From Hericium rajendrae (taxonomy: Eukaryota; Basidiomycota; Agaricomycetes; Russulales; Hericiaceae): DNA of 64,000 nucleotides. Below, one piece after another: positions 43,600-52,634 of the stretch (its first letter is position 1; each line of letters begins with the position of its first letter). The notes under the pieces were generated by a model. The model saw nothing but the letters and a program-made list of their open reading frames with translations. It ran no database searches and was not told the DNA's origin. The stretch is taken from contig CM065890.1 of the NCBI GenBank assembly GCA_033439255.1, forward strand, positions 930,001 through 994,000. The letters run 5' to 3'. The translations under genes and the position numbers were made by a program.

Positions 43600-46500
43600 T
43601 CGACGATCAAGGAGAGGTCGCCTTCATCGTTGATTTCGACTCGGAGACGCCGCAAATCACGGCTTATGCCGCTATACCCCCAGAATGTTCCGAAAACCCA
43701 GACAAACGCCAAGATCATCTTCAATCTCTTTATCTCTATGCCTGTGATGCCTCGCTTCTCGACTCTAGTCCGGGGGGTCCTTCGCTTTCGGACGCCCCCG
43801 ATAAATCTAATTTGTTGTCTGCCTTTCTCTCCGCTACAGCCTGCAAGTCCGCTTCCGCTTCCAAGCAAGGTCGCCTGAGTCCGCCGCCTCCTGGCGCGAC
43901 GGATACCGGTCCTCCTGTCGCCTCTTACGCCGCAAAGAAATACAAGCCAGTTGCCCAAAAAGTCCGCCCAGTATTTACGGACCTCCCCGAGCGTTTTCGG
44001 GTTCTCCGTAACATCAAAGGCGACCCTCTCCAAGACCTGCCGGAGTTATCTCCCAATCCGCCCCCGTTCGCTCCCACCGCCCGCTATACCGAAGAAAGAA
44101 AAGCGGTTATCGATCGCGCCCATCCTGAAGGTTTCCTCTGGCCCTCCGAGCACGACCTACTCCACCATTTCATGTGTCTCCACGATACCGCCTTCGCCTG
44201 GGACGATTCAGAGCGGGGACATTTCCGCGAAGACTTCTTCCCCTCAGTGGTTATGCCGGTGATACCGCACACCCCCTGGGTCTTGAAGAACCGTCCAATC
44301 CCGCCAGGCATCCACGACAAGGTCTGCGAGATTATCCGTACCAAAATCGCCGCCGGCGTATATGAGCCTTCGTCGTCGTCATATCGCTCACGCTGGTTCT
44401 GCGTCACCAAAAAGGATGGTACAAGCCTGCGCATTGTGCACAGTCTCGAACCACTCAACAAGGTCACCATCGCTCACTCGGGCGTCCCGCCTTTTACCGA
44501 CCAGCTCGCCGAGCAGTTCGCCGGGCGTGCTTGCGGCGGCATCCTCGATCTCTACGTTGGTTACGACGAGCGACTCTTGGCGGAGGAGTCCCGCGACATG
44601 ACCACGTTCCAAACCCCGTTCGGGCCCAAACGGCTCGTTACGCTGCCCATGGGGTGGACGAACTCCGTGCCTATCTTCCACGACGACGTTACCGAAATCC
44701 TCCGGCCAGAAATCCCAGCTGTCACCATGCCCTATATCGATGATGTCCCCATTAAAGGCCCAGCTACCCGTTACGAGCTGCCCGGCGGAAATTTTGAAAC
44801 TATACCCTGGAACCCAGGTATTCGTCGCTTTGTCTGGGAACACTTCCAGGGCGCGAACCGTGTCGTCCAACGCATGAAATATTGCGGTGGTACCTTCTCA
44901 GGGAAAAAGACTGTCCTTTGCGCGCCGGAAATCATCGTCGTCGGCCATAGATGCACGCCGGCGGGCCGTTTGCCAGAACTCAGCAACCTCGCCAAGGTCA
45001 GCAACTGGCAACCTTGTACCGACCTCTCGGACGTTCGCGCTTTCCTCGGGACCATTGGCGTGGCCCGCATCTTCATCAAGAACTTTGCAAAACGTGCTCA
45101 CCATCTGGTTCGGCTTACGCGCAAGGACACCCCATTCGAGTTTGGCCCAGACCAGTTGGCTGCGCAGGAAGACCTTAAGCAAGCGCTACTCGCATCACCC
45201 GCCCTGCGCGCGATAGATTACGAGTCTCCCGCCTCAGTGATCCTGGGCGTCGACACCTCCTATATTGCCATTGGTTACCTACTCTGTCAACAGGATGTGG
45301 ACGACCCCAAAGTTCGCCGGTATGCCCGCTTCGGCTCTATCGCCCTGAACGACCGTGAGGCGCGCTTCTCTCAACCGAAGCTGGAATTATATGGCCTATA
45401 CCGGAGCCTTCGCGCACTCAAACTCTGGCTCATTGGCGTTCGCAACCTGATTATCGAAGTCGACGCCCGTTATATATCCGGCATGCTGAATAATCCCGAT
45501 CTCGCCCCTAGTGCGTCCATGAACCGGTGGATCGTCGGCATCCTCATGTTTCAATTTACCCTGGTCCACGTCCCTGGCGAGAAGCATGGGCCGGATGGCC
45601 TCTCCCGGCGCCGCCCCCAGGACGATGATGCGCCCGAACCCGACGACGACTTCGACGACTGGGTCGACCGTGCTTATGGCTTTGTACACATAATAAATGT
45701 ACCCCGGATCGGCCACGACCGCCCTCAGCTGGCCCAACAGCTCATCTCGACCAATGTCGCCGCCGGCGATTTTGTCGCGCCTCCTCCGCAAGACCACTTG
45801 GCGTCCTACGCAGACGTTCCAAGGTCCGAAAAATCCCTCCTCACGGATGCCCGACTGCGCGCCGTCACCGACTTCCTGCTCCACCCGATCCGCCCTGACG
45901 GATTGACGGACCGGGAGTACGCTCGCTTCCTGCGTTATTGCCGCGACTTCTTCATGAAAGGTGGCCGCCTCTGGAAGCGCGACAAGACAAATGCGCACAA
46001 ACTAGTGCTCCCGCCGACCGGCCGCTGGGCTGCTCTCGTTGAGACTCACGAGTCCGCGGGACACCGTGGCGTCGCCGCAACCGCCCTCCTGCTCGCGGTC
46101 CGTTTCTGGTGGCCTTTTATGGGCTCGGATGTCGCTTGGTTCGTCCGTTCGTGCCATATTTGCCAAGCGTTCCAGATCCGCAAAGTTCTTATCCCGCCAA
46201 CGGTTGCGGTGCCCGCGCCTTTATTTGCGAAAATGTACATGGATACCATGCACCTGCCGAAATCCAACAATATGCAATACCTGGTCCAAGGGCGCTGCTC
46301 TGTGTCCCACTTTCCCGAATGGCGCATGCTGCGCAAAGAACGCAGCGAGCACATTGCTGATTGGATTTACCAAGACATCTTGTGCCGCTGGGGTATGCTC
46401 ACCGAAATCGTGTCCGACAACGGCGGCCCGTTCGTTAAAGCCTTGACGCAGCTGGAAAAGAAGTACCACGTCCGGCATATCCGCATCTCGGGCTATAACT

Positions 46501-47279
46501 CGAGAGCCAACGGCATCGCTGAGCGTGCACACTTTGACGTACGCCAAGCCCTGATCAAGGCCGCCGACGGCGTGGAGAAGAATTGGAGCTACTCAGCCCA
46601 CTCCGTGTTCTGGTCGGAACGTATCACCATCCGCCGGCGCATGGGCTGTTCCCCATACTTCGCGGTAACCGGTACGCACCCCCTGATGCCGCTCGATATC
46701 GCTGAAGCCACCTACCTGCTACCGCCGCCCGAGGCGATCTTGTCCTCTACCGACCTGATCGCCTCCCGCGCTCTTGCCCTGCAGAAGCGTCAAAAGGACC
46801 TTCAGCGACTTCACAGCCGCGTCTACGAGGCCCGCCTCCAGGCAGCACGAAAATTCGAACTGGAACATGCACGCACGATCCGCGACTTTGACTTTCGCCG
46901 CGGCGAACTGGTACTTGTCCGCAATTCCGCGTACAGCACCAGCCATTCCTGGAAGACCAAACCGCGCTACCTAGGCCCGTACCTCGTCCTCGGCCGCAAC
47001 AAGGGGCGTGCTTACCTCTTGTGTGAGCTCGACGGTACGTTATTCGACCGGCCCACCGCAGCCTACCGCGTTGTCCCGTATTTCGCCCGTACCATCCTCG
47101 ATCACCCGCCATTGGAGGATTTCCTCGATGTCGGCATCGAGCAGTTTGAACGTTTACTCGCCTCCACCGTCACAGACCCGGATGACGAAACCGCCGGCAG
47201 CGACCTCGGCGAATTCGACAGGTCCCGACCAAGTTCGCCCGCGGCGTCCTCTGACCACTCGACTAGCGAGGAGGACTGA
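43596..47279 (+). CDS. Inner element Pol: RT, RNase H, integrase
   Basis: 1227 codons. The frame has no ATG start and overlaps the protease end, so expression by -1 frameshift or reinitiation is inferred. RT: RWFCVTKKDGTSLRIVHSLE, FQTPFGPKRLVTLPMGWTNS and active-site MPYIDDVPIKG. RNase H: ILGVDTSYIAIGYLL, KLELYGLYRSL, IIEVDARYISGM and HVPGEKHGPDGLSRR. Integrase zinc region: HESAGHRGVAATALL with CHIC. Catalytic D,D,E: MYMDTMHLPK, IVSDNGGPF, RANGIAERAHFDVR. GPY/F-like: KPRYLGPYLVLGRNKG. The C-terminus is acidic and Ser-rich with no chromodomain, so the lineage differs from the outer element. Confidence 0.9.
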   Translation: MIDDQGEVAFIVDFDSETPQITAYAAIPPECSENPDKRQDHLQSLYLYACDASLLDSSPGGPSLSDAPDKSNLLSAFLSATACKSASASKQGRLSPPPPGATDTGPPVASYAAKKYKPVAQKVRPVFTDLPERFRVLRNIKGDPLQDLPELSPNPPPFAPTARYTEERKAVIDRAHPEGFLWPSEHDLLHHFMCLHDTAFAWDDSERGHFREDFFPSVVMPVIPHTPWVLKNRPIPPGIHDKVCEIIRTKIAAGVYEPSSSSYRSRWFCVTKKDGTSLRIVHSLEPLNKVTIAHSGVPPFTDQLAEQFAGRACGGILDLYVGYDERLLAEESRDMTTFQTPFGPKRLVTLPMGWTNSVPIFHDDVTEILRPEIPAVTMPYIDDVPIKGPATRYELPGGNFETIPWNPGIRRFVWEHFQGANRVVQRMKYCGGTFSGKKTVLCAPEIIVVGHRCTPAGRLPELSNLAKVSNWQPCTDLSDVRAFLGTIGVARIFIKNFAKRAHHLVRLTRKDTPFEFGPDQLAAQEDLKQALLASPALRAIDYESPASVILGVDTSYIAIGYLLCQQDVDDPKVRRYARFGSIALNDREARFSQPKLELYGLYRSLRALKLWLIGVRNLIIEVDARYISGMLNNPDLAPSASMNRWIVGILMFQFTLVHVPGEKHGPDGLSRRRPQDDDAPEPDDDFDDWVDRAYGFVHIINVPRIGHDRPQLAQQLISTNVAAGDFVAPPPQDHLASYADVPRSEKSLLTDARLRAVTDFLLHPIRPDGLTDREYARFLRYCRDFFMKGGRLWKRDKTNAHKLVLPPTGRWAALVETHESAGHRGVAATALLLAVRFWWPFMGSDVAWFVRSCHICQAFQIRKVLIPPTVAVPAPLFAKMYMDTMHLPKSNNMQYLVQGRCSVSHFPEWRMLRKERSEHIADWIYQDILCRWGMLTEIVSDNGGPFVKALTQLEKKYHVRHIRISGYNSRANGIAERAHFDVRQALIKAADGVEKNWSYSAHSVFWSERITIRRRMGCSPYFAVTGTHPLMPLDIAEATYLLPPPEAILSSTDLIASRALALQKRQKDLQRLHSRVYEARLQAARKFELEHARTIRDFDFRRGELVLVRNSAYSTSHSWKTKPRYLGPYLVLGRNKGRAYLLCELDGTLFDRPTAAYRVVPYFARTILDHPPLEDFLDVGIEQFERLLASTVTDPDDETAGSDLGEFDRSRPSSPAASSDHSTSEED

Positions 47280-47290
47280 GGGCAGTCCAT

Positions 47291-47307
47291 TTTTCAGTTA
47301 GGGGGAG
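47291..47307 (+). other. Internal polypurine tract copy
   Basis: TTTTCAGTTAGGGGGAG, 12 bases after the pol stop, identical to 50755-50771, which lies directly before the 3' LTR. It could be a central plus-strand primer or the scar of how the antisense module was acquired. Confidence 0.75.
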
Positions 47308-47735
47308 TAGAGGCCGTCAGTCAAGCGTGTCGACGACCTTGGACGCCCCACCAATACCCACACGCACGAAATAAATCTATTGTTACTTGCATTTCGACAA
47401 ACTCGCCTTGGGCGATCTTCATACCATCCACCACTCAGATTTTACCTTCACCAATCGTATAGGCCCTGACAAGATCGCCTGGGGCGACTTTGTTTCTTTC
47501 TGGTTTTCCCCTTTAGATTCACACAGGTTCAGACTTCAAGATGGGCTCCCATTCGGCAGGAGCAACGATACAGTAGGACTCGGCGTCCCGATTACGAGCG
47601 ACCTATAGTAAAAAGCCGGGCCTAAGGCCCGGGCAACACAAAACGTATGCGACAACTTCCACGACGACAAAACAAGATAGCAAATTTAAAAGGGGAGGGT
47701 CTTTCCCTCCCCGCGCAAAGCGACAGCCCCGCTCG
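47308..47735. other. Spacer after pol
   Basis: 428 bases without a supportable ORF. It includes an inverted GCCCGGGCC-type pair at 47,618-47,635 (CCGGGCCTAAGGCCCGG), near the 3' end of the antisense gene, where it could act as a 3' end signal. Confidence 0.45.
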
Positions 47736-49691
47736 TCAGGAGTCAGCCGGCACGACTTCCTCTGACGCGGCCACCTCAGCGACAGGAGCCGCTGCCGGCT
47801 CCAACGGCTCACCGGGACCCTCGACCGAAGGAACGGGGGACTCCCTCGCAAGCGGGCGCGAAGACGGACCCGCGGTGGGACTCGCCGCGGCCTCCTCCTC
47901 TGCGTCGCTAGCGGCGTCCGCAGGCTCGTCCTTGGCGACCTTGCCCTCTTCATCCGCCTCCGCCGCGATATACTCGCCGCGCGTGCCCGTATAGAGGGCC
48001 GTGACGAGCCTCTCGACGGCGAGGATCTGGCCGTGGTTCGACATGCGTTGGAGGTACAAACCGACGAGCTGCCGCTCGGTCTCCGCGAGCAGGGTGCGGC
48101 GGAGCGACGAATCGCGCGGAATGCACGCGTAGGGGTCGACGTAGTCCCAGGCCCCTGGACGGAAGCCGTCGGAGACCGGGAACGGAAGGCGAGATGCGAG
48201 CGCCTCGAACGGGGCTGTAGGACGGTCACCCGGTCAGCAAACGCGTAGCAACAGCGGGGTAGCGACTTACGGAGCGCGCCCGCGGAGTCTGGTATCCCCG
48301 GCAAGACCACGGGGGAGTCGACCACCTGGTCGCGACCAGAAGAAGCCGCGGCGGCGCGCGCGGCAACGGGATCCACGACGGGCGCACCCATCCGCGTCAG
48401 ATGCGCGTTGAGGTCGACACAGGCGAGGCAGGAAGCGCGCTTCTCGCTGCACTCGCAGCATCGCTCGTGCTTCGCGCGCCCGACGTTCTTCGCAGGGAGG
48501 ACCCGGCGGAGGCACTCCTTGCCCTCGTTGATGCACGCGGTGCACCACTGCTCGGGCAGGCACTACGCAAACAGAAAATTAGCGTCGAGCACGGGTGGAG
48601 GAGATGGGTACTTACCGGACCCCACTTCTCATCGGGCTCCTTGGCCTTGGCCTTCCCTTTCCCCTCGTTCGCAGCGACGGCGCCAGCCGGTCCCGTACGC
48701 GCCCTCTTCGCCGGCGGGGGCACTTCGACAATCTCGTCCCCCGCCTCCTCCTCCTCGACAGGTGCTACGGCCTTGCGCTTGGCCGCGCGAGTCGCGGCGG
48801 ACACTGGAGCGTCCAGAGCCGGGTCTACGTCCCGCTCGGCGGACGCGTCTACGACACCGGTGGCGTTAACAGGGCGGCGACTTCGAGGCGGTCTTGCTCA
48901 CCGGTCTGCGAGCGGGGCGGCGACGGAACCCTGGTGCGCGTGGAAGACGAGGCCTGCGGGGTCTCGTTGGTTGGCGCGGCCGCCCTTTTGCCCTTAGGGG
49001 GCCCTGTCTTGCGTGTTGAAACGGGCGCGACCTGCGCGGGCCCCTTGCCCTTGGGTGTCGCGGCCGCGAGCGGGGTGTCGTCGTCGCTCTCCTCGAGCTC
49101 GTCGGTCTCCCGGTCCTCTGTCTCGGTCGGGTCTTCGGGGGCTCGAAGACGTCGAGCACCTTGGCACCCCACTTGCGGTCGGACTTCAGCTCGAGGCGGC
49201 TGAAGACTACACGGGCGTCGGCGATCCCGCGACGGAAGAAATCGTTGTCGAGGTGGGTCGGTCGACCTCAAGAGAGGGCCCTGTCAGGAGTGGTGGTCAG
49301 CGGGGACGGAAGCAAAACGTGCGCCGGCGGACTCACCAAGCAACTGGCAACCTGGGTGATCCACTCTGCCCAGACATTGCCGGGGTCGCCTTCGCGCGGG
49401 TGGCCTGACCCGAAGAGGCGTTCGAGAGCCTGAATACCCTTGGGGCGGTTGTCGACGTACGCGCGAGCCATGGGAGACGAGGTGCTGAGGAGCGAGTCGC
49501 CTCGCAACTCAGCGTTCATAAGGACTCCGCGACAAGACGGAAGCGCCTGGCGAATTGCCTCCGGAGAAGCCCCCGCGTACAGGTAGCTTCGCAGCTTCGC
49601 GCAGAAGCCCGCGACGCGGGCACCCGGCCAAAACAGTTGTCGCTTCGGACTCAATCAGGATCTCAGGCCCCGATTGGCGCCCATTTGTCAT
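47736..49691 (-). pseudogene. Antisense cysteine-rich gene of inner element (frames broken)
   Basis: Runs opposite to gag-pol. From the 5' side: MTNGRQSGPEILIESEATTV (49691), then in a shifted frame AKLRSYLYAGASPEAIRQAL and WAEWITQVASCL with a GTGAGT donor at about 49338. A downstream exon reads well as FFRRGIADARVVFSRLELKS in one frame and as DPTETEDRETDELEESDDD in the next. Then come basic/acidic stretches (AATRAAKRKAVAPVEEEE), an intron near 48,560-48,614, and a cysteine cluster (CLPEQWCTACINEGKEC, CCECSEKRASCLAC). Another intron (about 48,213-48,270) precedes the last exon ending EVVPADS at 47736. The cluster looks zinc-binding. At least two frame breaks are needed, so it is degenerate or the assembly has indels. 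Confidence 0.5.
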
Positions 49692-49824
49692 TTCAGCCGC
49701 GTCTCGCGAACAGGAAGCCTATTCGGCGACGGGCAAGTCCCACAGACAGCATAGTGCGCCTTGGCACCAGAATAGTTCAATTGAGCGGCGAGGCATGCTC
49801 GCCACCGGCGTACATCGTACTATA

Positions 49825-50577
49825 CTAATCCGCGGCCCCTCCCGCGACCCTGTCGCGGGCGCCCTCCTCGTCTGCTCGGTAGGGCGGAAGCCGCAGCAGC
49901 TCGGCCAAGTCGAGTGCCTCCGCCACTAGGCGGTGCATCGTCTCTAGCTCATGCGGATCCTCGCTCACCTCTCCCCCGGCGTCTTCCCACGGCAACTCCG
50001 GCGCGGAGACCGCTTGATGCAGCCTGGCGAACAACGGCTCCAGAGCCCGCTTGCAGGCCTCCGCGTCTATGACGTCATACTGGTACTTGCGGCAGGTGAT
50101 ATCGATTTCCTCCAGGGCCACCGCGCGGCGCGTCTCCCACAGCTCGGACTCGGCCACGGACAGGCGGTCCGCGGCATCTACCTGATGGTGCTCCAGGGAA
50201 TCGAGCCACTCGCGCTTCAGCGACGGCATGAGGTACCAACCCCAGTCGAGCCAACGGCGGACTTTCCCGGACGCGCGGGCGGCCTCGGACAGGAAGTGGT
50301 CCGACATCTGCGTGATGTCATCCTGCAGACCCACGTCGATGGCGCCAGCGTAGCGCTGGTAGTCCTTCTGGAGTCCCGAGAATTAGCAGGTACGCAACAA
50401 CGCCGCAAGCGAGCTTGGACGTACTACGGCGACCATGAGGTCTCGACCCCAGATCTCGCGTTCCCGGATGACCGCGTCGCGCTTGAACAGCGTGGACGCA
50501 TCGAGCGGGGTCCACGAGCGCTCCGCAAGGAGCCAGGTCACTTTCTGGCGGAAGACTTGATCAAGGAAGGTGTTCAT
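49825..50577 (-). CDS. Antisense intron-containing gene of inner element, 231 aa
   Basis: Two exons: 50577-50425 (51 codons, MNTFLDQVFRQKVTWLLAER to REIWGRDLMVAV) and 50367-49825 (180 codons plus stop). The 57-base intron has GTACGT, a TGCTAAT branch-like site and CCAG, and it joins in phase 0 to KDYQRYAGAIDVGLQDDITQ. The protein is mostly helical with charged heptad-like stretches (SVAESELWETRRAVALEEI, RALEPLFARLHQAV) and no motif I recognise. A TATAAAAGG box lies 62 bases before the ATG. Because it is antisense, its intron is not removed when the element's genomic RNA is spliced, so it can persist. The frame is intact. Function unknown. Confidence 0.68.
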
Positions 50578-50638
50578 CGGGACAAGACTGCCGGGCGCGA
50601 AGATGGCTCGGAGTTGAGTGCCCTCCCGGGCGTAGATG

Positions 50639-50647
50639 CCTTTTATA
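50639..50647 (-). promoter_or_regulatory. TATA box of antisense gene
   Basis: Minus strand TATAAAAGG, a full TATA consensus, 62 bases upstream of the ATG at 50577 and inside the element just before its 3' polypurine tract. Confidence 0.6.
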
Positions 50648-50754
50648 GGCTCGCTGCAGCACACCCGCCCAGGGCGCCGTCGCACAATCGGCTTCACGCA
50701 TGCCCGCGCCCGAATCCCTCGTGGGGCTCCAGATTAGACTACGGAGAGTCTAAA

Positions 50755-50771
50755 TTTTCAGTTAGGGGGAG
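50755..50771 (+). other. 3' polypurine tract of inner element
   Basis: TTTTCAGTTAGGGGGAG followed by AA and the LTR start at 50774; the standard position for plus-strand priming. Confidence 0.8.
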
Positions 50772-50773
50772 AA

Positions 50774-51792
50774 TGATGCGCCCTTTAGCGCGCCTTGCAA
50801 CGGCATTGCCCACTCCCCGCCTCCTCGCCCGTCCCGCTTCACTTCACCTCAGCCGCACCAAGTCCGCCCACCGCGACGTCGCTCCCCGCACAGGACAAGC
50901 GCCCCCACGGGTTCGGGACCGACCGGGTCGGACTAAAGCCGGTGTCCCGTGGTCCGATGCACCGAACGGGCCGGAGATCAACCGGCCGGACGAGTCAGCG
51001 GCACAGGAACAGAAGTGCGCCCAGCGAACCAGCCGGCTCAATCAACGCGCCCTCAAACGCCCACACGCCCCCGGATCACGGGCGGCGCCCGCGACAGTGC
51101 GCTACTGACGTCATCCCAGCCATTCCAGCTCGACGCGCCCGCCGTTCCCGACGCACGCCCGGGCGACGTTGTAAGGCGGCACCTTTGATTCGTCCGTACC
51201 ACGCGCACGCCCTCTGCCCTGCACGGGCCGAGCCGCAACGACTCCACTCGCCAAGGGACCCGGAGCAGGCAGGATCAGGAAGGAATTGGAGATTGGGTCG
51301 GTCAGCGGGAGGTTGTCGTAGGGAGTCGCGCCGGGCCGCCAGAGGCGGCCTTGCCCATTTGTACCGTAGCTACTGACTTAGAGAATCAGAACGGAATCGG
51401 CCTTTTTCCCCTCAGGGCTCAGATCTCACAAAGCCCGCCGTTTGACGTTCTCACCCCAGCCTCTAAGCCCGTCTCAGACGTAGCTCTTCTCACTTCCTCG
51501 TGTCGCTCATCGTATTCGTCGTACTTGTCGCCGCGCCGTTATCTACAAGCCGTATCACCTAAGACCCGTGAGTCTTGCCGTATCGTCATCGTCCCTAACA
51601 GAGCCGCGTCGGAAGTCGCCCGCGCGCAGCAAGCTCGCCTCCCGCGGCCTTGCTCCCCTACCCGTAGTACGATCACCCGTCAGCTACACGTCTCGGCGCT
51701 CCCCTCTTGAGATACTTGGTCCCCTCGCACCCCCCGGTACTCTGTTGGTTTTGGTTTTGGCTGCCGCCTCCATTCCCAGGGTCCACACATCA
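50774..51792 (+). repeat. 3' LTR of inner element
   Basis: 1019 bases, same ends as the 5' LTR. ORF3 of the outer element resumes directly after it. Confidence 0.92.
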
Positions 51793-51796
51793 GCGC

Positions 51797-52600
51797 GTTG
51801 CGGTGCACCGCTCCACCGCTCCGTCTGCCCCGCTCACGGATCTCTTGCGCGACCTTGTGCAGCGCGGCGTCGCGGTCACGTGGCGCGTGCCGCGGCCCCT
51901 GCCCGCCCCTGGCGCGCCCGCGGGTGGCCCTCTGCCCGACTTCCTGCTCACGTCGTGGGCTGCCGCCTCGGCTCCGTCGTTGTCGCTCTACCTCGGTATG
52001 CTTCACGACCTCCTTCTGCGGCCGCACGCGCGACAGTGGCTCCTTCGCGGTGGCCTGGCCTGGCGTCTGGCCCTTCATTACGGCCCTCCTTCCCTTCTCC
52101 CCGACGCGCTTTCGGGGCCGTCCTCCACCGCGCTCATTTCCGGCCAAGGTAATCCTTGGGATCTGCCCGTGTCCAGCATCGGCGACTTGCCATCGGACGC
52201 GGAGACCGCGGCCCTCACTGGCCAGACTGCCGATGGAGGTTTCTGGCCCCCCGTCGACGTCTGGGAGCAGTCCGCCGCTTGGACTGGCGAGTGGCATGCC
52301 GCGAACGAGCATTGGTTCCAGCAACGCCTCGCGCAGCTCGCTGCGGGTGACCCCTTGCTCCGCACAGAGTCATCATGGCGTCACCAGGTTCGTCGTGGCC
52401 TCCTCACTTCGGCGCGCCACCTTGGGGATGGCCTGGGTTCTTTACTCAGTGCTAACCAGATGGTCAACGCATATCCCGAGGCTGCGGCTTTGCCTTCCCT
52501 CTCCTTCCCGGTGCCGGAGCCCGCCCCGCCGCCCGTGCCCGCTGCCGCGCCACCGCCCGCACCCCCCGCGCCCCCGCCGGGTTCGAGTCCGCACCTCTAG
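51797..52600 (+). CDS. Outer element ORF3, segment d (C-terminal)
   Basis: Resumes ORF3 after the inner element (VAVHRSTAPSAPLTDLLRDL). Trp-rich and helical: LYLGMLHDLLLRPHARQWLL, GFWPPVDVWEQSAAWTGEWH, EHWFQQRLAQLAAGDPLL. It ends in a Pro/Ala tail with the stop at 52598-52600, 34 bases before the 3' LTR. Together the four segments total 1,022 codons from ATG 31209. No enzyme motif recognised. Confidence 0.65.
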   Translation, partial: VAVHRSTAPSAPLTDLLRDLVQRGVAVTWRVPRPLPAPGAPAGGPLPDFLLTSWAAASAPSLSLYLGMLHDLLLRPHARQWLLRGGLAWRLALHYGPPSLLPDALSGPSSTALISGQGNPWDLPVSSIGDLPSDAETAALTGQTADGGFWPPVDVWEQSAAWTGEWHAANEHWFQQRLAQLAAGDPLLRTESSWRHQVRRGLLTSARHLGDGLGSLLSANQMVNAYPEAAALPSLSFPVPEPAPPPVPAAAPPPAPPAPPPGSSPHL

Positions 52601-52621
52601 TGTTCTCCCCGGTGCTGCTTG

Positions 52622-52634
52622 ACTAGGGGGGCTT
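52622..52634 (+). other. Polypurine tract of outer element
   Basis: ACTAGGGGGGCTT immediately precedes the TGTAAC start of the 3' LTR. Confidence 0.65.

Larger units (their letters stand above)
39646..51792 (+). mobile_element. Inner Ty3/Gypsy element with antisense module
   Basis: 12,147 bases with 1019-bp LTRs starting TGATGCGCCC and ending CACACATCA. Order: LTR, gag-protease, pol (RT, RNase H, integrase; no chromodomain), first polypurine tract, antisense genes, second polypurine tract, LTR. The LTRs differ by eye at four transitions (about 0.4%), fewer than the outer element, which fits a later insertion. The four bases flanking it are GCAC (left) and GCGC (right), an imperfect duplication; frame arithmetic across ORF3 also calls for four bases. 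Confidence 0.92.
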
